DNA of 64,000 bases from the NCBI RefSeq assembly GCF_001417965.1, contig NW_018384385.1, positions 151,482 through 215,481 of the forward strand, in the 5' to 3' direction. The position numbers were made by a program, and so were the translations under genes. This document shows, in pieces, positions 35,388 to 47,100 of this stretch. The notes under the pieces are model-generated. The model had not been told where the DNA came from and did not search any database. It saw only the letters and a list, made by a program, of their open reading frames with translations. This DNA comes from Exaiptasia diaphana. Taxonomy: Eukaryota; Cnidaria; Anthozoa; Actiniaria; Aiptasiidae. Position 1 is the stretch's first letter; each line of letters begins with the position of its first letter.

Positions 35388-38300
35388 ATGAACAATTCTG
35401 GCGAGGAAACGATTGAAATGGCGAAAGCCGATCAGCTTCAAGTTGAAGAAAGCTCAGGTAACCTTTTAACGTCGATTTTAGCTAGAACTCTGCATATTGC
35501 GGCATGTTTTGGGGGTGAATTTTGCGTCGTGATGGAGAAATCCATCATTTATATTCCATTTCTTTACATAATTGAGAGTCCTTATTGAGTAAGTATTATT
35601 TCTCTTTATTTCGCCAAAATTAAAACAATGTTTAGCATTTTACCTGTTCGTTGGGATTTATTTAGGGGCGATGTTGTATTTTTGGCGATACAAGAAGAAA
35701 CTGGTCTCGTCTTTTGTCAGTTTTCCCACCTATTTTCAGTAAGCTTATAGATTTCCATCGAATCGAACTGTTCATAAATATTGTCTGCTATCTCAGTATA
35801 ACTCGTCAAGATATCTTATATTTATGTAGTAAAGAACGAATCAAATATATTTCTGCATTTTACTGAATTTTGGATTTTGACGCAGGTGTTTGAAGCAATA
35901 TGTAGACTGTATATTGCTTTTAACATCAAATGGATGCTCATGTCGAAAACATCTTAAAGTCTTTCGAATCTAACGGATCTCAACATCCCTTTTTAGTCTA
36001 GCAGCTTATCAAGTTTTCAAAATATTGCCTTTCCATTAAGAAACAAACTCTACAAGAATATGGAAATTAGCATGAACATGACTTTTTCCTTGATTAGGGA
36101 TTTACATTTATTTACTCCCTCTCTCTCTTCCTTTTTCTTAATTTCATCTATTTTTTTATTTTTTTTGTGTGGGAGATGTGGCTGTTACCAGCTTAGATGA
36201 TTTATTAATGTGAATTTTTGTGTAGCTGCATTCAGGTTATTTCCCAAAATGAATGTGAATTATTCAGAAGTTGTTCCTAATTATAAAATGAGCTTACTTT
36301 TAAGGATATATCATTGTTATGATGTCATGTTTTTTGATGCTTTTTTCTAAAAAGGAAGAAAGCGTTTGATTCCAGTCCAGCTGTTTGAGCTGAATTTAAT
36401 TTGGGTGGAAATATTCCATTAATTCATCGGTACATTGTTGATTTTTATCCACTAAAAGGGTTCGGAAGCAATTTTGTTTTTGAGAATGATTTTTCTTTGT
36501 AAGTTAAGGATATTTTTATATGCTCTCCAATAAAAGACAGAAAAGATATAATTATAAAGATCTTTCCATCTTATGCTTTTGTTTTTCATCCTTCCCTATC
36601 TTCTTCTTCTTTCTGTTTTAGTACTTACAATTTTCTAATTATTGTTTTGGATTCAACATTATTCTTCATATTTTCAACACTACTGAATACTCAATCTTTT
36701 CACCAGTATTTATCCATTAACTGTTACCGAAATTTCTATCCAGTTCTATTGTAATCTATTCAATGCTCAATTATTTTCTCTAAACATTTTTCTAATATGA
36801 ACTGTAATCCATTGGCCTACCTCAATTAGTTTTTTTCTATTTGTAGGCCAATGGAATCATGTGCAATTGTAAATATATATAAAATAGCAATAAATTGAAT
36901 TGAATTGAATTGTCCCCATATTAATAAAAAGATAAATTTTAACACCGTAAAAAAGTAGGTGAAATAACTTACTAACGTTTCAGGCGTTAATCCTCTTTAC
37001 CCAGACGAAGGATTAATGTCCAGAACTTCAGTAAGTTATTTTAGGGAGGGTGTTTTATCTTTTTATACAACTGTTTCTCTAGAAACACAGAGACTTAGCT
37101 CACACTAGTTTAAGGCTAGTTCACACCATATTAATTGTATGTAAATCAAACTGTTCCTTTATTCACAAACTCAGTAAAAGGGCCTGAAATTTTGATCTCA
37201 TATTGATTAAGATGACTTTATAATAAGCCAAAAGGCAATGTCTTGTTTAAAGCGAAAAACGTTGTGCTATTAATTAATATCATTAAATATTATACTGATA
37301 TTATGAATTTCTTTTCTCAGATGGATCGAAGTCTACAGAACGAGGAATCTGTTATTACTTAGTGACCATCTTGTCTTTCTTGTTGTTTATTATTACTTGC
37401 CCTTTGAGTATTTTCTTTTGTTTGAAGGTAATTATTATATTTCAATATTAGATATTTAGATATTTATTCCTATTTAACAGTTCACAATGAGTAGTGATTT
37501 AAAGTATTTTTCATCCATTATGAGGTTGCTCAGCCACTAACCCTACACAACAAGACTGATTGACATTAATTTACCCATATCTATCAATCTAATCAAGTAT
37601 GGTTGAGACTGAGCAATAGCAATGTTAATATCCTAAACATATATATGTAGTTGTTGGAAGTTGTCCTCGAGCAGCATAGTAGAATACAATGTTCAATCAA
37701 AAGAACTTAAACAATATATTAATCAATATATTATTTTATGATTACTCTGACTAAGCTAAGGGAAGGAAATAGAAACAATATCTTGTATACTAGATAACAT
37801 TGTTGTAATCATCGTCATTGTTTGTTATTCTAGATTGTTCAAGAGTATGAAAGAGCTGTTATCTTCAGGCTTGGAAGGCTTCTTCCTGGTGGTGCAAAGG
37901 GTCCAGGTAGGGTTAATTTAGCTACAACAAACTGAACATTTTTACGTTTATTCTGATTTGTATCCCTTTATACATTGTATTGTCTAACAATTTGGTAGTT
38001 GCAGTTGTAGTGTATGACAATTAATCTTAGACTGTTGATGTTGTTTATAGGTATATTCTTCATTCTTCCCTGCATTGACACCTACAGGAAAGTTGACCTC
38101 AGGGTTGTGTCCTTTGATGTCCCTCCACAAGAGGTAAAAAAACTGCAGGCTATCTATTTGCTCTAATAGAGTTATTATTCCTATAATTAGTAACAAACTA
38201 TTGTTAATACAAAATACATCAAGCTGTATTTATGATTTATGCAGATGTATCATAGAATATTACATGTATTTTATTGTTATTTGCAGATTCTAACTAAGGA

Positions 38301-39686
38301 CAGTGTAACCGTTGCTGTTGATGCTGTGGTCTACTTTAGAATCTACAACGCTACTATTTCCATCACAAATGTTGCAGATGCCAATCGCTCCACACGTCTT
38401 CTTGCTCAAACAACACTCAGGAATGTCTTGGGTACAAAGAGTTTAAGTGAGATTTTATCAGAGAGAGACAACATCAGTCATATCATGCAGGCAAGTCAGT
38501 TTTCATGTTTCATGAGGACAAAAAAGACTGTTCTCTGTTTAAAGCATAATTAAGTTCTGATATGTAACTTGTGTCACATTTTAATATTTCAGTTGTGTTA
38601 GCTTTGTAATTCAGACATCTACATTTAATGATACATATGTTTTTATAGACATCTCTTGATGAGGCAACTGACCCATGGGGAGTCAAAGTGGAGAGAGTTG
38701 AAGTGTAAGTTCATTAAAAGAGCTATATGGCTATCCAAACATTGACAGTTGACTAAATGATTTCTATTTCAATCTACTCCTGTCATCATTAGAGATTCAA
38801 ATGTGCAGACTGGAATCCATTAACTGTGTTTTAGCAAACAAAGAACTAGTATTTCATTCTATTCATGTTTTGTTGATGTTTTTGTTAAATTCAGTAAAGA
38901 TGTTCGTCTGCCACAACAGCTGCAGAGAGCTATGGCAGCAGAAGCAGAGGCCACTCGTGAGGCCAGAGCTAAGGTATGTCAATGAACTGATATTCAACTG
39001 ACACCCAATGCTTTGTCCTGGTTTCCTTACCTTCTTACAAGCATCCTGAATAATTAAGGTTTTTGATAGACAGGATAGGATAGACTCGTTTAATTGACAT
39101 CTCTTGCAGAAATAATCTGAATTACAGCTGGGTCAGCAAAATTAAGCAAGCAAATAGGACAGTTTGATTGACAGCTGATAATTTAGTATAATTCATTCCC
39201 AAATTATATGCACACAATTTTTAATTATCTCTTTCTTTTAAATCTATTTTTTAGGTCATTGCTGCTGATGGTGAAATGAATGCTTCCCGTTCTCTCAAAG
39301 AAGCTGCAGACATTATTGCTGAGAACCCTCAAGCAATCCAACTGCGCTACCTACAAACACTGACTACCATCTCTGCAGAGAAGAGTTCTACAATCTTGTT
39401 CCCATTGCCAATAAATTTCTTATCAAGATTAATCCCTGAGAGAGGTAAGACAAGGTAAGACAGTGGCTATGATAAATATGATGATGATGAAGGTGATGAT
39501 GATGATGATGATAAGGATGGCAAAGAAGATGGTCATGATGATGATGTATGTGATGTATCATGATAAAGAAGGAGTAGTAGTCTGTATGATGATCTTGTGT
39601 TGTGTATATTTGAATTGTTCTCTTTATGATTTTCAGGTGAAGGGAGGAAAACTTTATCAGAGCAAAATCAAGAAAGTAAATTTTAG
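35388..39686 (+). CDS. STOM: Stomatin paralogue C
   Basis: Third stomatin. Exons: 35388-35457, 37321-37427, 37834-37906, 38051-38133, 38287-38490, 38649-38704, 38895-38973, 39255-39444 and 39637-39686; 303 residues. The start [16 protein letters not shown] follows a distinct acidic N-terminus. Hairpin [18 protein letters not shown], then the SPFH landmarks as in A ([62 protein letters not shown]). The intron after 38490 uses a GC donor (GCAAGT), whereas A and B use GT at that place. At the 3' end two donors (GTAAGA at 39445 and 39455) lie in a 10-bp duplication: using the first gives the tail [16 protein letters not shown] ending at 39686; reading through stops at 39458 (GKTR, 291 residues). 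Paralogues A and B end without a further exon. Confidence 0.93.
36560..36912 (+). mobile_element. Possible 3' end of a truncated LINE/SINE
   Basis: A pyrimidine-rich stretch is followed by a perfect 12-nt hairpin (CCATTGGCCTAC at 36809-36820 against 36843-36854) and then AATAAA plus a (TTGAA)n tail (36888-36912). A 3' hairpin plus short tandem tail is typical of non-LTR retroelement ends. No reverse-transcriptase frame remains, so this is inference. It is in stomatin C intron 1. Confidence 0.35.
36940..37075. repeat. Inverted pair of degenerate CAGACGAAGGATTAA motifs
   Basis: GAAATAACTTACTAACGTTT through GCGTTAATCCT (about 36959-36993) is the inverted counterpart of AGGATTAATGTCC through CAGTAAGTTATTTT (about 37010-37044). 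Outer ends also mirror (AACACC and GGTGTT, with AAAGATAAA and TTTATCTTT). It lies in stomatin C intron 1, immediately after the possible LINE tail. Confidence 0.5.
39478..39553 (+). repeat. (ATG)n microsatellite
   Basis: Imperfect ATG/GAT triplet repeat just after the stomatin C frame, in its last intron or 3' UTR. The apparent methionine-rich frame here is a by-product. Confidence 0.8.
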
Positions 39687-40900
39687 ATCATAACCAGGAA
39701 TCTAAAAAAAACATTGCGCTGGCATATATTATAAATGTTCATTTAAATTAGATTTCAAAGAGTCACTATAATTATCATAATTTTTACAGTGACTTTCAAA
39801 GGCCCAGTTTGCACCATTATGATTATGATTTACACCAAAATACTTCTAGTACCCAAATACTTAGTATCACCATTAAACAAATGTCAGACGGTTGAAAAAT
39901 CTAATATTAGCATTTAAAGTGCTTAGAAAAGTGAGATGGTCAGAGATTCGAAATGCACAATACAATTTATAGATTTTCTGTAAACTGAAAATGGCTGCCT
40001 CCAGCCCTCACAGCCCCCAAAGCATAATGGTGCACACTGGGCCTTTAAAATAGCACTACCATTAGTTAAAAAACTGTTTTGACTTCCAATCAAAATTGTG
40101 GTTGTTGCTCCATATAGACCAAAACTATTGACACTGCAATAAAAATGCTGCATTCTCAGGCATTCTTTGAAAAGAGATCATGTAATGTTGAAAGACTTCT
40201 TCGTGGAGTTCAAACTCCATGCTGAAACAAACCAATTCATTGAAGCTGAGTCATTCACTATTAGCGCTCAAACACAATTTGGCTTGTCCAATTTAGTTTC
40301 ATTTTGATATCCAAGATGTGTTTGTAATCTATAAACCAACACATTAAATACAAAACCATTTGCTCCGTGTTTGCTTTCGACCTTGACAGGAGATATATTT
40401 ATTATTATTTGGCTATTCTTATTCTCATAGGAGAATGTTTCAGCCCNTTATCTATGTAGATGTAATATATCTAACCAAAAAGAGTTAATACAGATTTTGC
40501 ATTATTATAAATTAGATTTGTATTTGTTCAAATATTATAGAGTGCATTTCATATGTCTATGAATAAAATGTAGTTGTTACCTGTAATCTATCTCATGGCG
40601 CATAAATATGGACTTAATGGCTTATCAATAATAGTTCTTTTAAGGGAATATTATATTGTTTTCTTTGTTTCCTTCTAAATTACTTGATCTTGTTAAGTGA
40701 TAGGGTCTCAGTAGTCAGTAACTATTTATGTTTTATTTTACAGACATATGGAATGCAATCTTTTGTTGAATCTAATCAAGATGGGATTATGCAAAATCAA
40801 CTATATCATATTGACTTGACTTAATTGAATTAATAAAAAGTGGTAGAGAAACAGCTTCATTCTTTATTAGTATAGGGTTGTATTTTTTATAGTTTTAACT
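39687..40900 (+). other. Stomatin C 3' flank
   Basis: AT-rich non-coding DNA with AATAAA at 40562-40567 and 40832-40837; the latter lies just before a composition change and may mark the end of the transcript. One ambiguous base at 40447. Confidence 0.4.
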
Positions 40901-40919
40901 TGTGATAGCATTTTTGAAT

Positions 40920-41047
40920 TTCGGGGTTCCTGTGGTGCGCCATTTCCCGCCAATACTGTGCGGCATTGGTGTGCTTCTGACACCCAACATGGCGGCGACA
41001 AGAAGTGAAATCGGCTCTTAGTGAATTTAATCTTACATCGACGTAAA
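40920..41047 (+). promoter_or_regulatory. Orphan promoter-like segment with E2F and YY1-type motifs
   Basis: A GC-richer island contains GCGCCATTTCCCGCCAAT (E2F-like, 40939-40956) and AACATGGCGGCGAC (YY1-like ATG context, about 40987-41000). An AAAG|GTATGA donor follows near 41048. It looks like the 5' end of a + strand transcript, but the frame at the ATG closes after ten codons and no downstream coding exons are recognisable. Confidence 0.3.
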
Positions 41048-41049
41048 GG

Positions 41050-44000
41050 TATGAATTTTAACAGCAAAACTAGGTCATCTGATCTTAATAATTAACTTAG
41101 ATCCTAAAACGGCTGGAATATTGGTTATTTGAACTTGCTATGGGACATTTTGAATCAGTTGAAGGATGTTGAACTTTAATTAACCCATGATTAATTTCAC
41201 TTCGCTTTGGATATCTTTTATATACGTCCACATTAACTTACCCCAACTTTCTGTTGACCTAACATATCCCTTTTTTATCCTCCTTTCTTTGCTAAATCTT
41301 TCGCTGCAAGCTAGTCTTTATGCATGTTTTATAGGAACTGTTTGTGTATTATTGTCAAAATGGGACGGTTTAATTCGTATTAAAGCAGAATTCAGAGATG
41401 TTGCCACCCAAAATAAGAAATATTAAAAACCGTTCCGCCCATTATGGTTCTTTGGCAAAAATTGCACCATCTACAAATTATTTTACCAAAGAAAATGTAG
41501 TTCCCCTTAATCTTATTTACAAATATTAATAGTCTGTTGTGAAAGATATAAGCTTACAACCCCTCCTCCTGCCTAAACACCGCCCCCTCTTGGCCATGAT
41601 TGACGAACAGTCCCAATATGACTAACATGGCATTTTTACCACACAAATATAAAAAAATTACAGTTCTCCTGCCCTTTTACAATCTATCCCAGTTGTATCC
41701 ACATGTAAGTAGTTAAGCTTACATGTACTAGATATATATAATATAGTGTTCACCCAAATCATTTGTGAAGCATGTATTTTATTACTTTTGACTGATAATT
41801 TCATAACTTAAAATTTGTTTTACAATTATATTTTGTTGTATGGGAATTCTACTGAATTCAAATAAGACACTGAAATATTTTGATGTGATTATTTACAGGT
41901 TTGTATAGTAAAAATCTCATTTTAAAATTTACCACACTTGATCACACAGGTTTCCTTTTTTCAAAGAAAGTAGAAAAAAAAACAGTTCTTGGCATCTTTC
42001 TAAAGAAAACACCTTTAGCTGAGTAAGTTAGAAAACATGTCAGTCATACTAGAGATGTTTTGGTTTGAATGGGAAACTATCTGTTTAATACAATATCTCT
42101 ATATTCAAACATTTAAATTGCTTATTGCCATTGACGACTTTTTAAAATGGCATAGGTCACTGCTGCTAGTCAGGGAACTAATGATGAAATATGGAAAAAA
42201 GGCCTCAAAGTCACATTGAGACAAACACTGTGAAAATCATGTGAGGTAAGGTCAAAGTTTGAGAGATGTATGGTACAAACAAAGACTTTCCTTTGAGAAC
42301 TGTTTTTGTCTTGTATTCCTCCCCCAGTCAGCAACTGACATATTGGTACCATTTTTGAAAGTCTTCTATTAGACTAAGTATGCACAGTTTTCTATCACAC
42401 AAAAAGTGATTCTGTTTTTCTAATATTTTATCTTATAAGATTGCCCTTTGAGGATGTTTATTATATAATAAAGCTAATATTCTGTCATAGCTCATATTAA
42501 ATTATAAATTGCACTACTGATGTATTTCTAGTCATTCAATTTTGGGGGATTGTGATTTGAACACATTTTAGCAAAGAAGCTTGATTTGTTTTCCATACTT
42601 ATACTTGCTGTTATGAGATGTTGAGTTCAGGTTTTCAGTGATTCAGTCTATGGTTATTCCATGCAATAGCAACAACAACAAGCTCATGATTAAATAGTGA
42701 TAACAGCTAGCTGCTTTCCGAGTGATTTTGGCTTTTAAATGTTGCTTATTAAATGACTGTGTTCAAAAGTAAAAGAGTCTATTTGTATTGTACACATATA
42801 TTACACCTATATAATTATATTATACATTAATGATATATCTGACTGTTAATATGATCGTAGAAGTATACTTAGCTTAAGCTGAAATGGGTGATATAATGAT
42901 ACCAAAAATATCAATAATGTCTATAGATATAGATTTTAATTGAAAACTAAAAATGCAATCCAAGCTGCACCTTGATCCACACAGTCAATCCATGGTTATT
43001 TATGGTATTTTGCTTTGTATTCATGAAGTTTATAACAAGTTGATTTCCAACAATTAAGAGTGATTTCATCATATAAAAAGTTCTATTTATGTCTTAAGCA
43101 AAGTTCTTTGCATTGGAAATTTTGTTTTGCTAAGGGCAATAATTGAAATAAAACTTTAATTGTAACTTTAATCCTATAATTAAGCAACCATGTGTTTAAG
43201 CCTTCTTGCTAATTGTCAACCCTTCACAGAAGTCAGCCTGTACTTGGTTTGTCTTTGTCTGTTAAAGCCCTAAGATGAAAGGTTGAAAATAGCAATTAAC
43301 TTTTTTTTTGCTAGTCCAAACACGCATGTTGATTTTAAAAGTGTAAATTATAATGGTGATTTAAAAAAAAAGATTGAGCACAAATTTTGTATGTTGAATT
43401 AATTATGCCATGATAAAGCTGTAAGTGCAAAATAGCTTAATGGTTTTATAGAAAGACTGAATGTGAATATTATGTCCATAAGTGTTGGATAAAATGATAA
43501 GAGTACAGTTAAACGTTAAAGAAAAGGCAATGACTTTAGCATTATCACATTCGATATATATCCCAAAGAATGGTGGTTTTGTTAATTTAGAAGTATTAGC
43601 TAATGAATATGTAAAATGAAAAAACACTGTTGGCATTTTTAAAGGTTATGGAGTGTTCTTTAAAATATCATCGGATATTTCGAGCAGATAAAGCTAAGTA
43701 TACTTCTTTGACACAGATAACATTTTACTGCCATTTCCAAAAGGCTGTCAGTGAAAGACACTCAATTGCTGCAGCCCATAATTCATTGCTGTGCTTGCCC
43801 TGAGTGCTTAGTGAGCTATTTGAACCATGAATTACAATAAATTCTAATATTAACAAATAGTATTTTGTTGCTAAGATTTATATTGGTAAAATTTCATAAT
43901 ATAATTAATAAATATACCAGGATCAATATGTCTAAACACTTTCTGGCTCTACTGTCAATCGGTTCATACTAAATGCTCATTATGTTCAGTATGTCTGCTA

Positions 44001-44182
44001 TTTTTGTTGTTATAGTTTTTTTTGGGTCAAACAAGTGCCACAATAGTACTATTCATTGATATTTTGTCTTGTATTTCATGGTACAACTGCTCTAGCTTCT
44101 TGTGCACTGAGAGAGTGGAATGAATATGTAGCATGCAATAATTGCCTATTAGGTCACGGCTGTACTAATATTATTTTAATAG
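41050..44182. other. Intergenic region stomatin C - Lmx
   Basis: About 3.1 kb of AT-rich sequence with no recognisable gene; part is likely the 3' UTR of Lmx on the - strand. A short frame near 41330-41426 follows an acceptor-like site but matches nothing I know. Confidence 0.35.
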
Positions 44183-47100
44183 CTAAAATGAGTTGATCAT
44201 GTCATGCATTAGCTCTAGATGATTCTGACCATTGTGGTTCGTAGTGGGGTATCCTGTCATATCTGTTGGATAATGCTGAGGCATCATACAGTCGTCCATC
44301 CCCCCTTGCATTGTCGTCCTTTGGTCAACTTGCATGTCAGTAGAGTCCATATGATTTAATGGGGGTTGATATGAGAAGCCAGGCGGCATCATTGTACCCA
44401 TGTGGTTAGGCATATTTTGTTGATATTGAGGTTGTAACATCCCATATGGTGAATGGGAGACTGGTATATGGGACGGCGAGAGTGAAGGTGGAAGATCAAG
44501 AAGGTCTCTGTCTCCTCGTCGCTTATCTCTGGGACTGGATCCTGTTTTCAGGAAAAATTAATTGACTTAAGTCAGTTCTTTGGAGTACGCTTATCATATA
44601 CTCAAAATAATTCTTTCATGATAGCTTTAAAACTACCCTGCGAGCAGAGTGTATTTCCTTACCTCAATAAAATTGAGGTAAGGAAATACACTCTGCTCGC
44701 ATGGTACTTTAAAACATTTTTCCTCAAAAACTCTTTCCATTAGTTGTGTCTTGACAAGAATTACCTTTGCCGTCTTTAGACTTTTTTAAAGTCCTTTGTC
44801 GGTTGCTGACTCGACAGCTACTGGTGCCATCAGAATCGGGATTATTTCTTCTTGCTAACTTTTTAATCTAAGAAATGAGACATCTGTTAACTTGTGTTTT
44901 ACACACTGGAAGCCATGAGGAAATGAAGGATTAAAATCGTCTTTATATATTTTTGTTTATATGGGCGTTTCCTGGATTTTCTTCAGTTGGAGAGGGTACA
45001 AGAAAGGGTATGCACACCCCCTGCCCGCTCCAACAACTGGATCCAACACAGTTTACAAACTAACAGATGATTAGCTCTTAATTTTGTTGTTAAATATCTA
45101 GAAATCAGCTTTTTGTTGTTTAGAATTTAGTTTTGATAAATGGCCATTGTATATAACAGTACATGTAGATCTTTGTTATGCTTTGTTTTGTTTAGTTAGG
45201 TTTAGTAATATGGTTACTGGTACCCATGTTGTTGCAGTTGTATGTTTACATTCACTGGTATTTCGTTTTTTCTTCTGATGTTGTAGTTACAGTTGGTAAC
45301 ATGGCTGTTGCCAATCATTCCCAGCCTTTGTTTATGAAGTATTCACATGTGTTTAATTTTTGTTTGTTTGTTTGCTAGTTGTTTCTTTGTAGTTTTCAAC
45401 TGTTTAGGTAGTTATTATATGGTATTATTAGAAAGAAAATGTTGGAAACTTACTGATTTCTGTACCTTTGCTCTTTGATTCTGAAACCAGACTTGGACGA
45501 CTCTGACACTCAAACCAGTCTCTCGTGAAAGCTCTTCCCGTACCTGACGATTGAACAATAATTTGATGAGAAGATTGGCGCATAAAATACTCAAATCGCT
45601 TTGGGAATTCATTAAGTAAAAATGTTAATTTTCAAACCGTAAAAATTTGCTCAGTGACGTTCGTTAAGTTATTCACCTGAGCAAATGTCCACACCCAAAA
45701 CAACCATGAATGTTGATTTTCAAACCGCATTAAATCGAGACACACCTAAACTCTCATATATTGAAAATTAAGTATAAATCAGCTCATACTAGAAATTACT
45801 TTCTATTGGAAGGGCACCCTGTTGTAATTGTAACCAAGGGTAAAAGAACTTTTGTAAATTATAGAATAAAGCTCCTTGTGTTCCCTCTTTTGTTGAATCT
45901 ATGCGTGATGCTATGATGCTCATTCTTGATAAGACTACTTGTAAGATAAGAAGCTTTAGGTAACGGAAATCTTGACAATTCGTTCATATTTATATGAAGT
46001 TGTTTTATAAGCGTCCTGAGTTGTTGATATTAAACCTCATAAAGAGATGTGTATTCAAAGGAAAACACATGTAGCGGACGAACACTTGACTTTTTAATTG
46101 TTTTGTCTTTATTGTTCATTAGACTCGGGTTGATTTAACAAGGTCTTTATTAGTGCCTATAATAGTTTAATTCCCATTATTGTCATAGTCACGTGTTGTT
46201 TAAGACATATAACGACATATAATAGGTACAGCGTTGTGATATTTGACTGGACTTCAGTTATAATTGTTTTGTCTCTTTGTTCATTAGACTCGGGTCGATA
46301 TAACATGGGTATTAACAGTGTTTATCCCACTATTGTCACGGTCATGTGTTGCCATGTATATATGACCACATATAGGTACTGTGACAAGACACTATGTCAA
46401 GCGTCTGTGGGGTTTGGTGTCCAGACGTTTTTGTTATTGTTAGCACCATATGCTACTATGAAACCCCGTGTGTCTCTCTAGTTCAATTGACCTGTCTGGT
46501 TGATTGAAAGATTCAACAAAAATCACAATTAAACGCAAATTGAACGACATTTATTGCTTATTATTAATCGCTTTCTTTCTTGTTCAAACATGGTTTCTGT
46601 ACATATATCCCAAGGTTGTTTGCTTTTGTCAATGAAAACACTTCTAAAGGCAATAATTAAAGTCTATTTCGCTATCATTCGTGATTATCACACGCAGCTA
46701 TTTATTGGCCTTGCAAGATAAATATTGGATTAGTGTTGTTTGATATCGGGACAAAGAAACGTGTACCAACGGTTGACTACACAGGGGATTATTGTTAAAT
46801 GTCCTAAAAACATTTTTTTATATATATCACTCGTGGTTTGCCTCGAGTCTGAAGATATTACACTCTATTACCGAAATGCGTTGTTGGTTATCGTACCACC
46901 GTTCTAAAAAGGGATTTTCACTCTTTTAGAGTGACTATGGCAGCTCTCTTTATATTTTATTGATAATCAAGTGATGACCGTGAAGCTATGTTCGTTTGTG
47001 GAACCCATTGAGAAGCACTCGCCTTTGTACCTCGTACTTTTCTCGTTCTATTCAATCCTCTTTTTCTAATTTAAGAAATTGCGATTATTAAAATAACAAG

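Noticed and set aside
39463-39693. Methionine-rich 76-residue protein
   Set aside because: Generated by the ATG microsatellite downstream of stomatin C.
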